From JAZGDL01 sp036477795 (GTDB taxonomy: Bacteria; Planctomycetota; Phycisphaerae; UBA1845): 31,101 bases of DNA. Below, in pieces: positions 1 through 8,700 of the stretch (its first letter is position 1; the number at the start of each line of letters is the position of its first letter). The position numbers were made by a program, and so were the translations under genes. The stretch covers positions 1 to 31,101 of the forward strand of contig JAZGDL010000462.1 in the NCBI GenBank assembly GCA_036477795.1, given 5' to 3'. The notes below the pieces were generated by a model. It saw nothing but the letters and a program-made list of their open reading frames with translations, had not been told where the DNA came from and made no database searches.

Positions 1-382
1 AAAACCGGTGGTTGGCGCTGTTGGAGTTCTTGGCGCAGATACGAAACCGGCCTTCGGGCGTCCGTCCGTCGCCGGCCCGGACTTTCTGCCCCACCGGCGC
101 CGGCCCCAGCGTGACCGGATAACCGCGGATCAGCCTGTCACCATCAAACAGATACAGCTTGCCAGCCGATTTGACAACGACAACGTGCGGGTTTTGGAGG
201 GTTATCGCCGCCGGGTCGCCGCGGGTGCCCGACGGTGCCACGCGAAAGGGCCCCGCCCACGAGCGGGGCATCCCGCTCACCCCCAGCACACCCAAGAGCG
301 CCCCGGCGGCCAACATCCGAAAAAACCGTCGCCTGCGGCCTGTGCGAGCGGTATGGTGGGAACGGAACATATGCACAGCCAT
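1..382 (-). CDS. L,D-transpeptidase (YkuD family), N-terminal part, cut by window edge
   Basis: The frame stays open to the left edge, so only the first 127 codons are visible. The start at 382 gives a basic N-terminus, then a hydrophobic stretch (around residues 22-43, FRMLAAGALLGVLGVSGM) ending near SWA, which reads as a signal peptide or membrane anchor. From about residue 66 the sequence matches the opening of a YkuD domain: a VVVVKSAGKLYLF strand, then PVTLGPAPVGQK and DGRTPEGRF. Known members cross-link peptidoglycan stem peptides or attach proteins to them, outside the cytoplasmic membrane. The catalytic His/Cys region lies off the window, so activity cannot be judged. An inner ATG at 370 is an alternative start. 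It diverges from the sigma-factor gene across about 70 bp. Confidence 0.8.
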   Translation of the reverse strand, partial: MAVHMFRSHHTARTGRRRRFFRMLAAGALLGVLGVSGMPRSWAGPFRVAPSGTRGDPAAITLQNPHVVVVKSAGKLYLFDGDRLIRGYPVTLGPAPVGQKVRAGDGRTPEGRFRICAKNSNSANHRF

Positions 383-451
383 CGTTGTGAAGCCTGCTCA
401 GGTTTGGGGCCGAACCCCGCCCCCCACAGAACGTAAGGATACAATGAAGCG

Positions 452-1054
452 GTGAAGACGCCAACCGACGAACAGTTGCTGGCTGACCATCTCCGCAACA
501 GGCCTGATGCGTTCGAACTGTTGGTCCGGCGGCACAGCGAGGAGTTGTATCGGTTCGCCCTGAGGTTCACTAACAATTCGATGGCCGCCGAGGATGTGGT
601 GCAGGAGACGCTTCTACAGGTATATCGATCCGCCGCCAGCTTCGATGCGGCGCGGCGTTTCAAGCCATGGTTGTTCACCATCGCAGCCAACAAGGCCCGG
701 GACTGGCTGCGAGGGAGGTCGCGGCATATGGCGGTCTCCCTGGACGCACAGATCGACGGCGGCGATGAACATGGCGAGAAGACGTTTCTTGACCTGCTCG
801 CAACGGACACCGCTGACCGGGGTGATGAACTGGAATTCGAGGAGAAAAGAAGGATCGTACGTGGCGTTGTCGATCAGATGCCGGCCACGCTGCGCGAAGC
901 GCTGGTGCTGGCCTACTACCACCGCTTTGCCTACAAGGAGATTTCCGAGGTGCTGGACATACCGGTGGGAACGGTGAAGAGCCGTCTGCACGCAGCCGTG
1001 GGCTTTTTCGGCAAGATGTATCAGGGCCAGGCCCTGGAGGCCATGGATCAATGA
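452..1054 (+). CDS. ECF-type RNA polymerase sigma factor
   Basis: The protein is 200 aa and starts at GTG; an ATG eight bases upstream meets a stop at once. Region 2 spans about residues 5-80, with the core-binding and -10 recognition part around AEDVVQETLLQVYR and the RFKPWLFTIAANKARDWLR helix. Region 4 spans about 140-195, with a helix-turn-helix at YKEISEVLDIPVGTVKSRL. There is no region 1 or 3, which fits an extracytoplasmic-function sigma factor. The linker is acidic. It is followed after 29 bp by a membrane protein with an anti-sigma-like N-terminus, so the two probably form a sigma/anti-sigma pair. The target regulon cannot be read here. Confidence 0.93.
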   Translation: MKTPTDEQLLADHLRNRPDAFELLVRRHSEELYRFALRFTNNSMAAEDVVQETLLQVYRSAASFDAARRFKPWLFTIAANKARDWLRGRSRHMAVSLDAQIDGGDEHGEKTFLDLLATDTADRGDELEFEEKRRIVRGVVDQMPATLREALVLAYYHRFAYKEISEVLDIPVGTVKSRLHAAVGFFGKMYQGQALEAMDQ

Positions 1055-1083
1055 CCGGGGTGAGTTTCCAGGATGGTTGAAGC

Positions 1084-2106
1084 GTGAAGGAACCGGACCG
1101 AAAAACGTTGAACGAATGGCTGCTGGACGAACAGCTCGATCAGCTCGATGAGGCTGATCGCCAACTACTGCTTCAAATGTTGCGGGAGAATCCGGAGCTC
1201 GCCGCCAAGCATCGTCGGCTACAGAGGTTTCTGGAGCCGCTTGACGCATGGACCGTTCCAAGCCCGCCGCCCGGTTTGGTGGATCGCATTCTGGATGAAA
1301 TCGCGGCGGCGGACCCTCACCAGCCGGTCGTAACGACAGTCCGGTTATCCGGCGCTATGGACCGAGGCCGTCTTGGTGGGCTGGGCGTTTCGATGCGCGA
1401 CATTCTGGCGGTGGCGGCGGTCATCGCCTTCTTCTTCACGCTGCTGGGCCCGAGCATGTCCATGGTACGCGAGCGCTCCCGCCGGGTGGCCTGCGCCGGC
1501 AATCTGGGCGGCATCGGGCACGGGGTCAGTGCCTATTCGTTGGCCAACAGCGGCGCCCTGCCGTACAGCCGGGCGGCCCATCTCACCTCCTTCTTGCCGT
1601 TCGACCACGACCATGGGCCGGCGCTCCGGTCCCGGCCGGTCTATTCGCCCAACAGCAAAAGCCTGTTTCTGCTTGTACGGCTTCGTTTCGTGCCCGACGT
1701 ACGTATCTTCGTTTGTCCGTCGAGCAAGCAACCGGTGTCGCTCAACGACGTCAGCGTGGACGACATGGAGGGTTTCCCTGCCCACGGGCTTTGCAGTTAC
1801 GACTCGCTCAATATGGCTGGTCCGACCCCCAACTATTCGCTCACCGCCGCCCTACCCTATATGGCGGACGCCAACCCGCTATTCGTCGGAGGCCGTTTTA
1901 ACCCGGCTGTCTCAATCCGCGCGAACTCTCCCAACCACCGCAACGCTGCCGGACAAAACGTACTCTGCATCGACGGCGCCGTGGATTGGTGCACCACGCC
2001 CAACTGCGGCCACCGCGGTGACAACATCTGGCAAGCCGGCCGTATCATCGTTTACAAAGGAACGGAAGTCCAAGAGACCAAGCACGATTCCTTCCTCGTG
2101 CCGTGA
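1084..2106 (+). CDS. Probable membrane anti-sigma-like protein with pseudopilin/DUF1559-like C-terminal part
   Basis: This 340-aa protein starts at GTG. Residues 1-75 are charged and helical and end in a PPPGLVDRILDEI motif of the kind that precedes the membrane segment in anti-sigma factors; no zinc-binding HxxxCxxC is visible. One membrane segment lies at about 105-123. Just after it, RRVACAGNLGGIGHG followed by YSLANSGALP resembles the conserved start of the mature region in planctomycete DUF1559 pseudopilin-like proteins. Near the C-terminus HRNAAGQNVLCIDG resembles their H-X9-DG motif, here with 11 intervening residues. The pairing with an ECF sigma factor suggests it senses an envelope state and holds the sigma factor. 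That role is inferred; the domain order is what can be seen. Confidence 0.75.
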   Translation: MKEPDRKTLNEWLLDEQLDQLDEADRQLLLQMLRENPELAAKHRRLQRFLEPLDAWTVPSPPPGLVDRILDEIAAADPHQPVVTTVRLSGAMDRGRLGGLGVSMRDILAVAAVIAFFFTLLGPSMSMVRERSRRVACAGNLGGIGHGVSAYSLANSGALPYSRAAHLTSFLPFDHDHGPALRSRPVYSPNSKSLFLLVRLRFVPDVRIFVCPSSKQPVSLNDVSVDDMEGFPAHGLCSYDSLNMAGPTPNYSLTAALPYMADANPLFVGGRFNPAVSIRANSPNHRNAAGQNVLCIDGAVDWCTTPNCGHRGDNIWQAGRIIVYKGTEVQETKHDSFLVP

Positions 2107-2167
2107 GCGCGAACGCTCCCTCTGTCGGTAAAACGCATGATCCGGTACACTGAATTTGCCGGGTCAG

Positions 2168-2238
2168 GATTATCCGAGCCCCAAGCGCCAGCGCGGGGTC
2201 CGCCAACCCGTCGCTTGCGCTCAGGGCTCTGATCCGAG
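2168..2238. repeat. Dispersed GAGCCC...GGGCTC hairpin repeat (copy inside asnB)
   Basis: An imperfect stem pairs GAGCCC-CA-AGCGC at 2176 with GCGCT-CA-GGGCTC ending at 2229. The segment TTATCCGAGCCCCAAGCGCC and the CAGCGCGGGG that follows it reappear in inverted orientation, with a few changes, inside the asparagine synthetase gene at about 25339-25374. It lies just before nfi and would read in frame with it if the upstream ATG at 2156 were used. Confidence 0.7.
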
Positions 2239-2275
2239 TTGCAAGTTGGCGCACGGTCATTTACGTTACGGTCTT

Positions 2276-2956
2276 ATGCCCCTCTCTCACCGCTGGTCGG
2301 TTACACGGAAGTCTGCGATTGAAATACAGAAACGGCTCGCCCCCATGGTTTCCACCAAGGAGGCCAAGCTCGACTTCCGCCTGGTGGCCGGCGCCGACGT
2401 GGCTTTTACACGTGATAAGAGCACGGCTATCGCCGCGGTGGTCGTTTGGAGCGTGACCGACGGCTGTGTTGTTGAGTCCCGGTCCGCTGAAGCGCCGCTG
2501 TCCTTCCCGTATGTTCCCGGCCTGCTGACGTTTCGCGAGGCCCCGGCGCTGTTGAAGGCCATTGATCGCCTGAAGTCGCGGCCGGACGTGTTCCTGTTCG
2601 ACGGTCACGGATTATCTCATCCCCGACGGATCGGGCTGGCCAGTCATATGGGGCTTGTTCTCGATGCTCCCAGTGCCGGCTGCGCCAAGAGCCGTCTGGT
2701 CGGCGAGCACGCCGAGCCCGGCCTGAGGCGCGGGTCCCGACGACCGCTGAAACATGACGGCGAGACGCTGGGGGCTGTGGTCCGGACGCGTGAGCGGGTT
2801 AAGCCGGTCTACGTGAGCGTCGGTCACCGCATGAGCCTGGATCAGGCGGTGGCACTGGTGCTGGCCTGCGGTCGCGGTTTCCGCCTGCCGGAACCCACCC
2901 GCCTGGCTGACCAGTACGTGGCCAGTATCAAGCGGGCGCGTTCCCTTGCGGTGTGA
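2276..2956 (+). CDS. nfi: Endonuclease V (deoxyinosine 3'-endonuclease)
   Basis: Endonuclease V cuts the second phosphodiester bond 3' of deoxyinosine (or inosine in RNA) and starts repair of deaminated adenine. With the ATG at 2276 the protein is 226 aa, the usual family size. Predicted metal and substrate residues fall where expected: D41 in VAGADVAF, Y79 in the PYVPG wedge motif, E88 in FREAPALL and D109 in LFDGHGLSHPRR; a late GHRMSL motif is also present. An in-frame ATG at 2156 would add 40 residues encoded by a dispersed repeat, which I reject. The C-terminus is complete and a strong hairpin follows 15 bp after the stop. Confidence 0.93.
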   Translation: MPLSHRWSVTRKSAIEIQKRLAPMVSTKEAKLDFRLVAGADVAFTRDKSTAIAAVVVWSVTDGCVVESRSAEAPLSFPYVPGLLTFREAPALLKAIDRLKSRPDVFLFDGHGLSHPRRIGLASHMGLVLDAPSAGCAKSRLVGEHAEPGLRRGSRRPLKHDGETLGAVVRTRERVKPVYVSVGHRMSLDQAVALVLACGRGFRLPEPTRLADQYVASIKRARSLAV

Positions 2957-2971
2957 CCCCGGTCGGATGAA

Positions 2972-3015
2972 GGCTGGGTGGCCCTGGGAGGTTGCCCTCC
3001 CAGGGCCACCCAGCC
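2972..3015. terminator. Perfect 20-bp hairpin after nfi
   Basis: The arms at 2972-2991 and 2996-3015 are exact reverse complements around a 4-nt loop (TTGC). It begins 15 bp after the nfi stop. There is no T-tract on either side, so termination is plausible but not proven. The arm start GGCTGGGTGGCCC also occurs in the dispersed repeat near 20561, so it may instead be another repeat copy. Confidence 0.55.
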
Positions 3016-3087
3016 CACACCGCCCACCACATCTGCCTGGGACTGGATTTGCTCGTTGATTCGTGTATAAGATAAGGGAGGCAACTC

Positions 3088-3160
3088 TGTGGAACAGGTT
3101 TTCCAACCTGCCGGTGACCGGCTGGAAAGCCGGTCCCACAATGGAAAGCCGGTCCCACAA
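3088..3160. repeat. Palindromic repeat family 'GGCTGGAAAGCCGG', copy 1
   Basis: A TGTGGAACAGG-type half is followed by the conserved half CCGGCTGGAAAGCCGGTCCC and then a second partial unit GGAAAGCCGGTCCCACA. Close copies lie at 20140-20193 and 30134-30223. Each half is itself palindromic (CCGGCT/AGCCGG). It ends 19 bp before the moaA start. Confidence 0.85.
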
Positions 3161-3179
3161 TTAGCCGGGATACTTATCC

Positions 3180-4142
3180 ATGATTGACGGTTGCGGTAGA
3201 GAGATCGATCACCTGCGTCTGTCGCTGACCGACCACTGCAATCTGGCCTGCCGGTATTGCATTCCCGCGGGCGCGAAGCCCAGCGGGCAGATGATCGACG
3301 TGGACTTCGCCTTCCAGGCTGTTCGCTGGTTGTCAGAGCGACACGGCATCCGGTTTGTCCGTCTTACCGGCGGCGAGCCCTTGTTGTACCCTGATCTGAT
3401 TCCGCTGATCCAGCGGCTCCGGCAGGTGAACAGCCTTGGGGAGATCACGCTGACCACCAACGCCCAGGCATTGGCCCACAAAGCCGTAGCGTTGCGGGCT
3501 GCGGGGCTTACGCGCATCAACATCTCTCTGGACGCCCTTGATCCCGGGCAATTCGAGCGGGTGACACGCGGCGGGAACATCACCCACACCCTTGCCGGCA
3601 TCCAAGCGGCCGTCGACGTGGGCTTGACACCGGTGAAGATCAACGTCGTGGTTCAGCGCGGCCTGAACGACGATGAACTGGTGGGGATGGCGGAGTGGGG
3701 CCTGGCCCGCGGATGTATCGTGCGATTCCTGGAGGTGATGCCCATCGGCCCCATGTCGCACGTGGTCGATCAGCACTTGGTGCCGGCGTCGGAGATTCTG
3801 GAACGACTGAGCCGGCGCTTCGAGCTTCGCCCCATTCCTCAGAGCGTCGGCCAGCCCGCGACCGACTACGCCGCCACAGCAGGGGGCGTTCGCGGCGTGA
3901 TCGGCGTTATCGCGCCGACCACCCGACCGTTTTGCGAGCGCTGCCGCAGGATCCGCATAACGTCCCGCGGAGCGATTGTCGCATGCCTGCATGACAGCAA
4001 GAGCTTGGACCTCATCCAATGGTGGGACGGACGGGTGCTCGACGTGGACCGGGCTGACGGCACGCTGCGTAAAGCCATCAACGATAAAGCGGCGGTCGGC
4101 CCTCTGTCCCAGTCGCTTACCATGCTTTCGTTGGGCGGATAG
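3180..4142 (+). CDS. moaA: GTP 3',8-cyclase (molybdenum cofactor biosynthesis protein A)
   Basis: A radical-SAM enzyme that rearranges GTP to 3',8-cyclo-7,8-dihydro-GTP, the first step of molybdopterin synthesis. The 320-aa protein carries the N-terminal radical-SAM cluster motif CX3CX2C (C20, C24, C27 in DHCNLACRYC), the SAM-binding GGEPLLYP motif, and the C-terminal GTP-binding cluster CX2CX13C (C252, C255, C269). It ends in Gly-Gly, as active MoaA proteins do. The start aligns with the usual 'D.fGR.i..LR.S.TD.C' opening. No other moa gene is adjacent. It is flanked by repeats, and the heptamer/octamer array begins about 20 bp after the stop. Confidence 0.96.
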   Translation: MIDGCGREIDHLRLSLTDHCNLACRYCIPAGAKPSGQMIDVDFAFQAVRWLSERHGIRFVRLTGGEPLLYPDLIPLIQRLRQVNSLGEITLTTNAQALAHKAVALRAAGLTRINISLDALDPGQFERVTRGGNITHTLAGIQAAVDVGLTPVKINVVVQRGLNDDELVGMAEWGLARGCIVRFLEVMPIGPMSHVVDQHLVPASEILERLSRRFELRPIPQSVGQPATDYAATAGGVRGVIGVIAPTTRPFCERCRRIRITSRGAIVACLHDSKSLDLIQWWDGRVLDVDRADGTLRKAINDKAAVGPLSQSLTMLSLGG

Positions 4143-4163
4143 AGGCCCGTGCCCCCGCGCTAT

Positions 4164-4345
4164 TGGGAATTGCGGATTGCGGATTGCGGATTGCGGATTG
4201 TGCGGATTGGGGATTGCGGATTGGCGATTGGGGGGTGTGGCTTCCGCTTCCGTCCCTCCGTCCCTCCGTGCCTTCGTGCCTTCGTGCCTTTCTTCCCCTT
4301 CGTGCCTTCGTGCCTTTCTTCCCCTTCGTGCCTTTCTTCCCTGTC
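4164..4345. repeat. GGATTGC heptamer array followed by CCTTCGTG octamer array
   Basis: At 4164-4234 about nine units of GGATTGC or near variants (GGATTGG, CGATTGG) run in tandem. At 4250-4345 the sequence changes to 8-bp units CCGTCCCT/CCTTCGTG interrupted by TTTCTTCCC blocks. Both strands are free of stop codons across the pure units, giving spurious open frames. The pair fills most of the moaA-coaB spacer. A related composite lies at 11400-11496, and the octamer reappears inside the HtrA-like gene near 28372-28421. Confidence 0.92.
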
Positions 4346-4377
4346 GCAGTGAGGTACAACCGTAGAGGAACTGTTGC

Positions 4378-5031
4378 GTGCGTATTCTAGTTACCGCCGG
4401 GCCTACACGCGAATACTTCGACACCGTCCGTTTTATCTCCAATCCCTCCTCCGGAAAGATGGGTTACGCCATTGCGAGCCGAGCGCGACAGTGCGGGCAT
4501 GATGTGGTCCTGGTGTCCGGTCCGGTGGCCATGGAGGACCCCACCGGTGTCGATGTGATTCACGTGATCACGGCAGATGAGATGTTCAAGGCCAGTTGTA
4601 CGGCTTTTGCATCGTGTGACGCGGCAGTTTTGACCGCCGCGGTATGCGACTACCGGCCCAAACGTAAATTGGATCGCAAGCTGAAAAAACGCGCCCGGCC
4701 GCGACCCATCACGCTGGTGCCAACACGTGACATTGCGGCGCACCTTGGCCGGATCAAGGCCCATCGGGTGGTGATCGCCTTTGCCATGGAGGACCACGAC
4801 CACCACAAGCACGCCGAGGAAAAACTCCGCAAGAAAAAATGTCACGCCATTGTTCTAAACGGGCCGGACAACGTCGGCGGTGACAACGCCGCCGTGGAGA
4901 TTTTGCAGGCTCAGCGTCGCTGGTCAAAACCGATCCGAGGAAAGAAGTCCCGCATCGCCGGCGTGGTTATTGATCTGGTGGAGGAACTTTGTCGCGGGCT
5001 GAAACCCACCGATTCCAATCCGTGCACTTGA
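4378..5031 (+). CDS. coaB: Phosphopantothenate-cysteine ligase (stand-alone CoaB)
   Basis: CoaB joins cysteine to 4'-phosphopantothenate using CTP (or ATP) in coenzyme A synthesis. The 217-aa protein begins at GTG with RILVTAGPTREYFDTVR, the standard opening of the DFP domain. It then has NPSSGKMG, the AAVCDYRP segment, the KLKKR lysine motif thought to contact the nucleotide, and IAFAMED. In most bacteria CoaB is fused behind CoaC (the decarboxylase); here no CoaC domain precedes it, so CoaC should be encoded elsewhere. The upstream spacer is almost wholly repeat, with only a weak GAGG-like ribosome site near 4361. Confidence 0.9.
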   Translation: MRILVTAGPTREYFDTVRFISNPSSGKMGYAIASRARQCGHDVVLVSGPVAMEDPTGVDVIHVITADEMFKASCTAFASCDAAVLTAAVCDYRPKRKLDRKLKKRARPRPITLVPTRDIAAHLGRIKAHRVVIAFAMEDHDHHKHAEEKLRKKKCHAIVLNGPDNVGGDNAAVEILQAQRRWSKPIRGKKSRIAGVVIDLVEELCRGLKPTDSNPCT

Positions 5032-5787
5032 TGGTGTTACAGTGAGCCGGTACCGACAGTTCCGGCCTCGTTCACATCCGGCTGGCGCGTAACGTCATTT
5101 GTTTCATGATATTGTGTTTAAACTCCATTTCGCCGGACCACGTGCGTGAACTATGAATTATCCTACGTGGCGTATGGTGTTGGCCTGTCGTAGCGGAACC
5201 CGCGTGTGTAAGCTGGGTGGTTTGGAGGGAGCTTGCAAGCCGCGGTATTGGCTCAAAAGTTCAAGCTATAGGCCCCTAAGCGCCGATACGGCGGGACATG
5301 CCGGGTTTTAACGCCGGCTGTAGCTGCGCCTCTTGGAAGGGCGCGGTCCCAATCGATGTGGGTGATGGTAATATCGCCACTTTTTCGAGCTTTAGCTATT
5401 GACGAACGGTTGGCGACACCTACAATTCGCCCGCGTTGGCAAGGGAAGTCGTCCTGTTTAGGAATCTGAAAAAGGGGCGGCGCGGATGTGCATGGAGGCA
5501 GGTCGCGGACTGAAGATGGCGCGCTTTCAGTTGCGACATAGGCCAACACCTCCACAGGTTTAGGCTGCGATCGGACTCGTATATTCAGGAGCACCTGTTC
5601 GGTTGGTGCGGCGCGGCGAACGAGTTCTGCTTGGAGTGGTATCTGAACATCGCACATGATTGAAGAGGTAAGCCGGTTCGGCGCGCGCGCGGCGTGCCGT
5701 CGGCGTTTGGTATATGGGATTTTTGTCCGTAACAAGAGACTGCGTGTAACGCGAATCACGCGAATGGTTTTCACTGGAGGTTCATTA
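5032..5787. other. Long spacer between coaB and the FG-GAP lipoprotein gene
   Basis: This stretch of about 750 bp has no convincing conserved gene. It contains one possible small minus-strand reading frame (listed separately at 5253-5657), a short GCCGGGTTTTAACGCCGGC inverted repeat near 5300, and a 9-bp tandem motif (ACGCGAATC ACGCGAATG) near 5748-5766. A good ribosome-binding site GGAGG at 5776-5780 serves the next gene. It presumably holds that gene's promoter, but I cannot point to clear -35/-10 boxes. Confidence 0.5.
5253..5657 (-). CDS. Possible small protein of unknown function
   Basis: From an ATG at 5657 a 134-residue frame runs to the TGA at 5253. I recognise no family. Composition is protein-like rather than repetitive, with strands such as VLLNIRV and VEVLAYVA, then GRIVGVANRSS and DITITHIDWD, but there is no signal peptide or known motif. 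The same frame continues upstream across the start of the large plus-strand gene as a shadow, which lowers confidence. It could be a remnant of a decayed gene. Confidence 0.25.
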   Translation of the reverse strand: MCDVQIPLQAELVRRAAPTEQVLLNIRVRSQPKPVEVLAYVATESAPSSVRDLPPCTSAPPLFQIPKQDDFPCQRGRIVGVANRSSIAKARKSGDITITHIDWDRALPRGAATAGVKTRHVPPYRRLGAYSLNF

Positions 5788-8700
5788 ATGGTAGCTACAA
5801 AAAGACATGGTGCGGGGTTCCGTGGCACGAGGTTGCGGAGACTCTTGAGTGTGTGTGCGGTGCTGTCGGTGTCGTCGGTACTGGTGACGTCGTCGGGATG
5901 CCAGCTCCTTTGTGCGTTTCTCGGCATCGGCTGTCCCGTGACGCCGGCGTGTACGACCGATGCGGATTGCACTGAGGATGGTCTGGGCATGTGCCTGGTC
6001 GACGCGGAGGGCGACGGCATCTGCGTCGAGTGTCTGGCAAGCTCCGATTGCAGCGACGGTGACACTTGCACGACCGATACGTGCGGTGACGACAACGCGT
6101 GCTCGAGTGCGGCCGTCGAGTGTGCTGATGATGAGCTGTGCGACCCGTCCGACGGGTCGTGCGTCGACTGCCTCACCGACGACGACTGCGACGATGGTGA
6201 TGTCTGCACCGACAACGATTGCGAACTGGCGTGCACGGATGCCGAGTCTTGCGACGACGCCAACACCTGCACGACCGACGTGTGCGACACGGACACCGGT
6301 CAATGCTCGAACGATGACGTCTCCTGCCCCGACCAGATCTGTAACCCCGCCGACGGCTTGTGCGTCGATTGCCTGACAGACGCCGATTGCGATGCGGATG
6401 AAGACTGCACCGACAATGTCTGCCGGACGGAAGTCACGGGTTTCGTCGTCACGATCGATGGCTGCCCGACGGGCACGGTGGGCGACGGCGACGTGATCAA
6501 CCTTGAGGCCATGGTGTTCAACGCCACGGCGGGCGGCCAGCTAACGTTCACCTGGAGGCTGAACGGCGCGGGCACCATCACGGGCGACGATGATGCCACG
6601 CCCGAAACGGTGACCTTCACCGCCGGAGCCAGCGACGCCACGGTCGACGTCAGCGTTCAGGACAACACGGTAACGCCCGGCACCGTTGCGGTGGTGTCTG
6701 CCACGGTGTGCACGGATGCCGCGGCTGACTGCCCCGACGGCGATACCTGCAACACCGACGGCTTCTGCGAGACGCCGGGCACCGCCGACGTCGTGTCGCC
6801 GACCGGTACTCCTGCGACCGACGATTGCACCGTGGATGTCTTAACGGTGCAGGCGATTTCAGTGAACGCGGGTGCGGATACCGCTGCCAACGTGGCGTTC
6901 CCCTCCGGCGGCACTATTGCGGTCGGTACTCTGGCAGCCCCTGTTACTTTCGCGATTGCGGATGATCCGGGTTTTGATGACATTGAGATTGACTTCTTCT
7001 GGGAAGCGATCTCCGGGCCGACCGGCGTGAACGTGGCCACCGACATTGTTATTGTCAACACGTCGAGCACCGGGCTGGCCTATCGTCTGCTGCCCGTCGC
7101 CTCCGCCGCCGTGCCCGTGATGCAGCCGACCGGCTTGACCAGCACGCAGACCAACACGGCGATTCCCGGCCAGTACTGCTTCCGCGTTACCATCACAAAC
7201 CCCAGCGGGTTGACCGCCACGGATGAGTTCTGTGATACCCAGCTTCCTGCCTGGGATGCGGACTCGGCTGCCGCGGGTGGGGCCATTAACGGAATGGCTG
7301 CGACCAACGGCGCCCTGACCGATTACGTGGCCACGGGCAGTTCGATCAATCTGGCCTTCTCGGCCATGATTCCGATCGACGGCACCGTTCAGTTCGGGTT
7401 GGAGGACCAGTCGGCGACTCCCGATCCGGATATTCTGCTCAACGCCGTGCAGGTGGTCGGGTCGGGTACGGCCCAGACGGTCACTGCTGAAGTCACGGGC
7501 GTGGCTACACCCGGCAGTTACGACGTGGAGGCCGGGTTCAACGAGTTGACCGGCCTGGTGAGCGTGGCCCCGAGCGCTGCGGCCGGCACGACGCAGTATA
7601 ACGTGCACATCCAGCGCGTTCCGCTGCCCGCGACCATTGACCCGGACAACCTGCTGTTGATCGACAGCAACGCGGGCAGCTCGGTCCATGGCGGCGATGA
7701 CGATACCGCCGGCGACTTTGCCGGCATCATCGATGCCCACGCGGCGGATATCGACGGCGATGGCCGCCAGGAGCTGTTGACCATGACCGCCGCCGGTGTG
7801 ATCACGGCGATCTGGCTGCACCCGGATCCGACTACCGCGTCGCCGTTCTTCAATGGCGGCCTGCAGGACGGGGAGTGGGACAACGCGGCCGATGCGAATC
7901 TCACCGCGACCGTTCAGGTGACCGCTAACAACGCCGGCGACGCCAAAAAGTTCACGCTGTGCGACATCGACGGTGACGCTGATCTGGACATCGTCATCGC
8001 CGCGCCGGGCGGAACTGGTGCCGGCGCCGCCGATGGCGAGGCGGAGGTCTGGAAGCAGGACGTCACTGGAACCATCGCCTTTGCGGGCGACCGCTATGAC
8101 GCAACACGAGACCACGACATCCAAACCGCCGCGGACGCCGACAACGTCCTTGGCTATGCATTAGCGTGCGGCAACGTCGGCGGGAACACCGTGGCCGACA
8201 TCGTCCTCGGCGTGCCGTCCACGAACTTCGGCGGCACGGGTGAAGCCGGCGCAGTTGGGGTGTTCTTCGGTGGCGCGGGCGCCTTCGGAGGAGCACCGGG
8301 CACGACCACGGTGACGATCGGTACCGGGGCGGGCGCCAACGTGTGGATTCACGAGCCCGACGGTGCCAGCGGTGAGAACGACCTCTTCGGTATCGATGTC
8401 TGCCTCGGTGAATCGAGTGGGGCAGCCCCATTGGACATTCATATAGGATGCCCCGGGTGCGAGACCGACGACAATGGCGACGGCGTGGTGGACGCCGGTG
8501 AGGACGCTGAAGGTGCGGTCTTCATCGTGAACGGCGGAGGGCCGACCGGCGTGGTCACGACCTTCGACGCCCGCTACGACGGAGACTCGACGGAGATGCT
8601 CCTCGGTCGGCGGTTGGTCTGCGGCGACTTCGACAACGACGGGCGGGACGACGTCTTCGCGTCCTTCGCGGGTGATCTGACGGTGGCCACCTCAACCGGC

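Noticed and set aside
277..810. A 177-residue minus-strand frame overlapping the sigma factor
   Set aside because: It overlaps both the L,D-transpeptidase and the sigma factor genes in the wrong frame and has no domain.
2156..2275. Longer nfi protein beginning at 2156
   Set aside because: The extra 40 residues are encoded by a dispersed repeat and precede the usual endonuclease V start; the 226-aa form fits the family.
4143..4377. Open reading frames on both strands across the GGATTGC/CCTTCGTG arrays (GLRIADC-type and HEGTKARR-type peptides)
   Set aside because: They arise because the repeat units contain no stop codons. There is no start signal or domain, and they overlap moaA or coaB.
5032..5787. 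Riboswitch or structured leader before the FG-GAP gene
   Set aside because: I found no known riboswitch core or strong paired structure beyond a short GCCGG inverted repeat.
6859..8124. A 421-residue minus-strand frame within the FG-GAP gene
   Set aside because: Shadow of a low-complexity acidic coding region; the His/Arg/Gly/Val-rich product has no domain.
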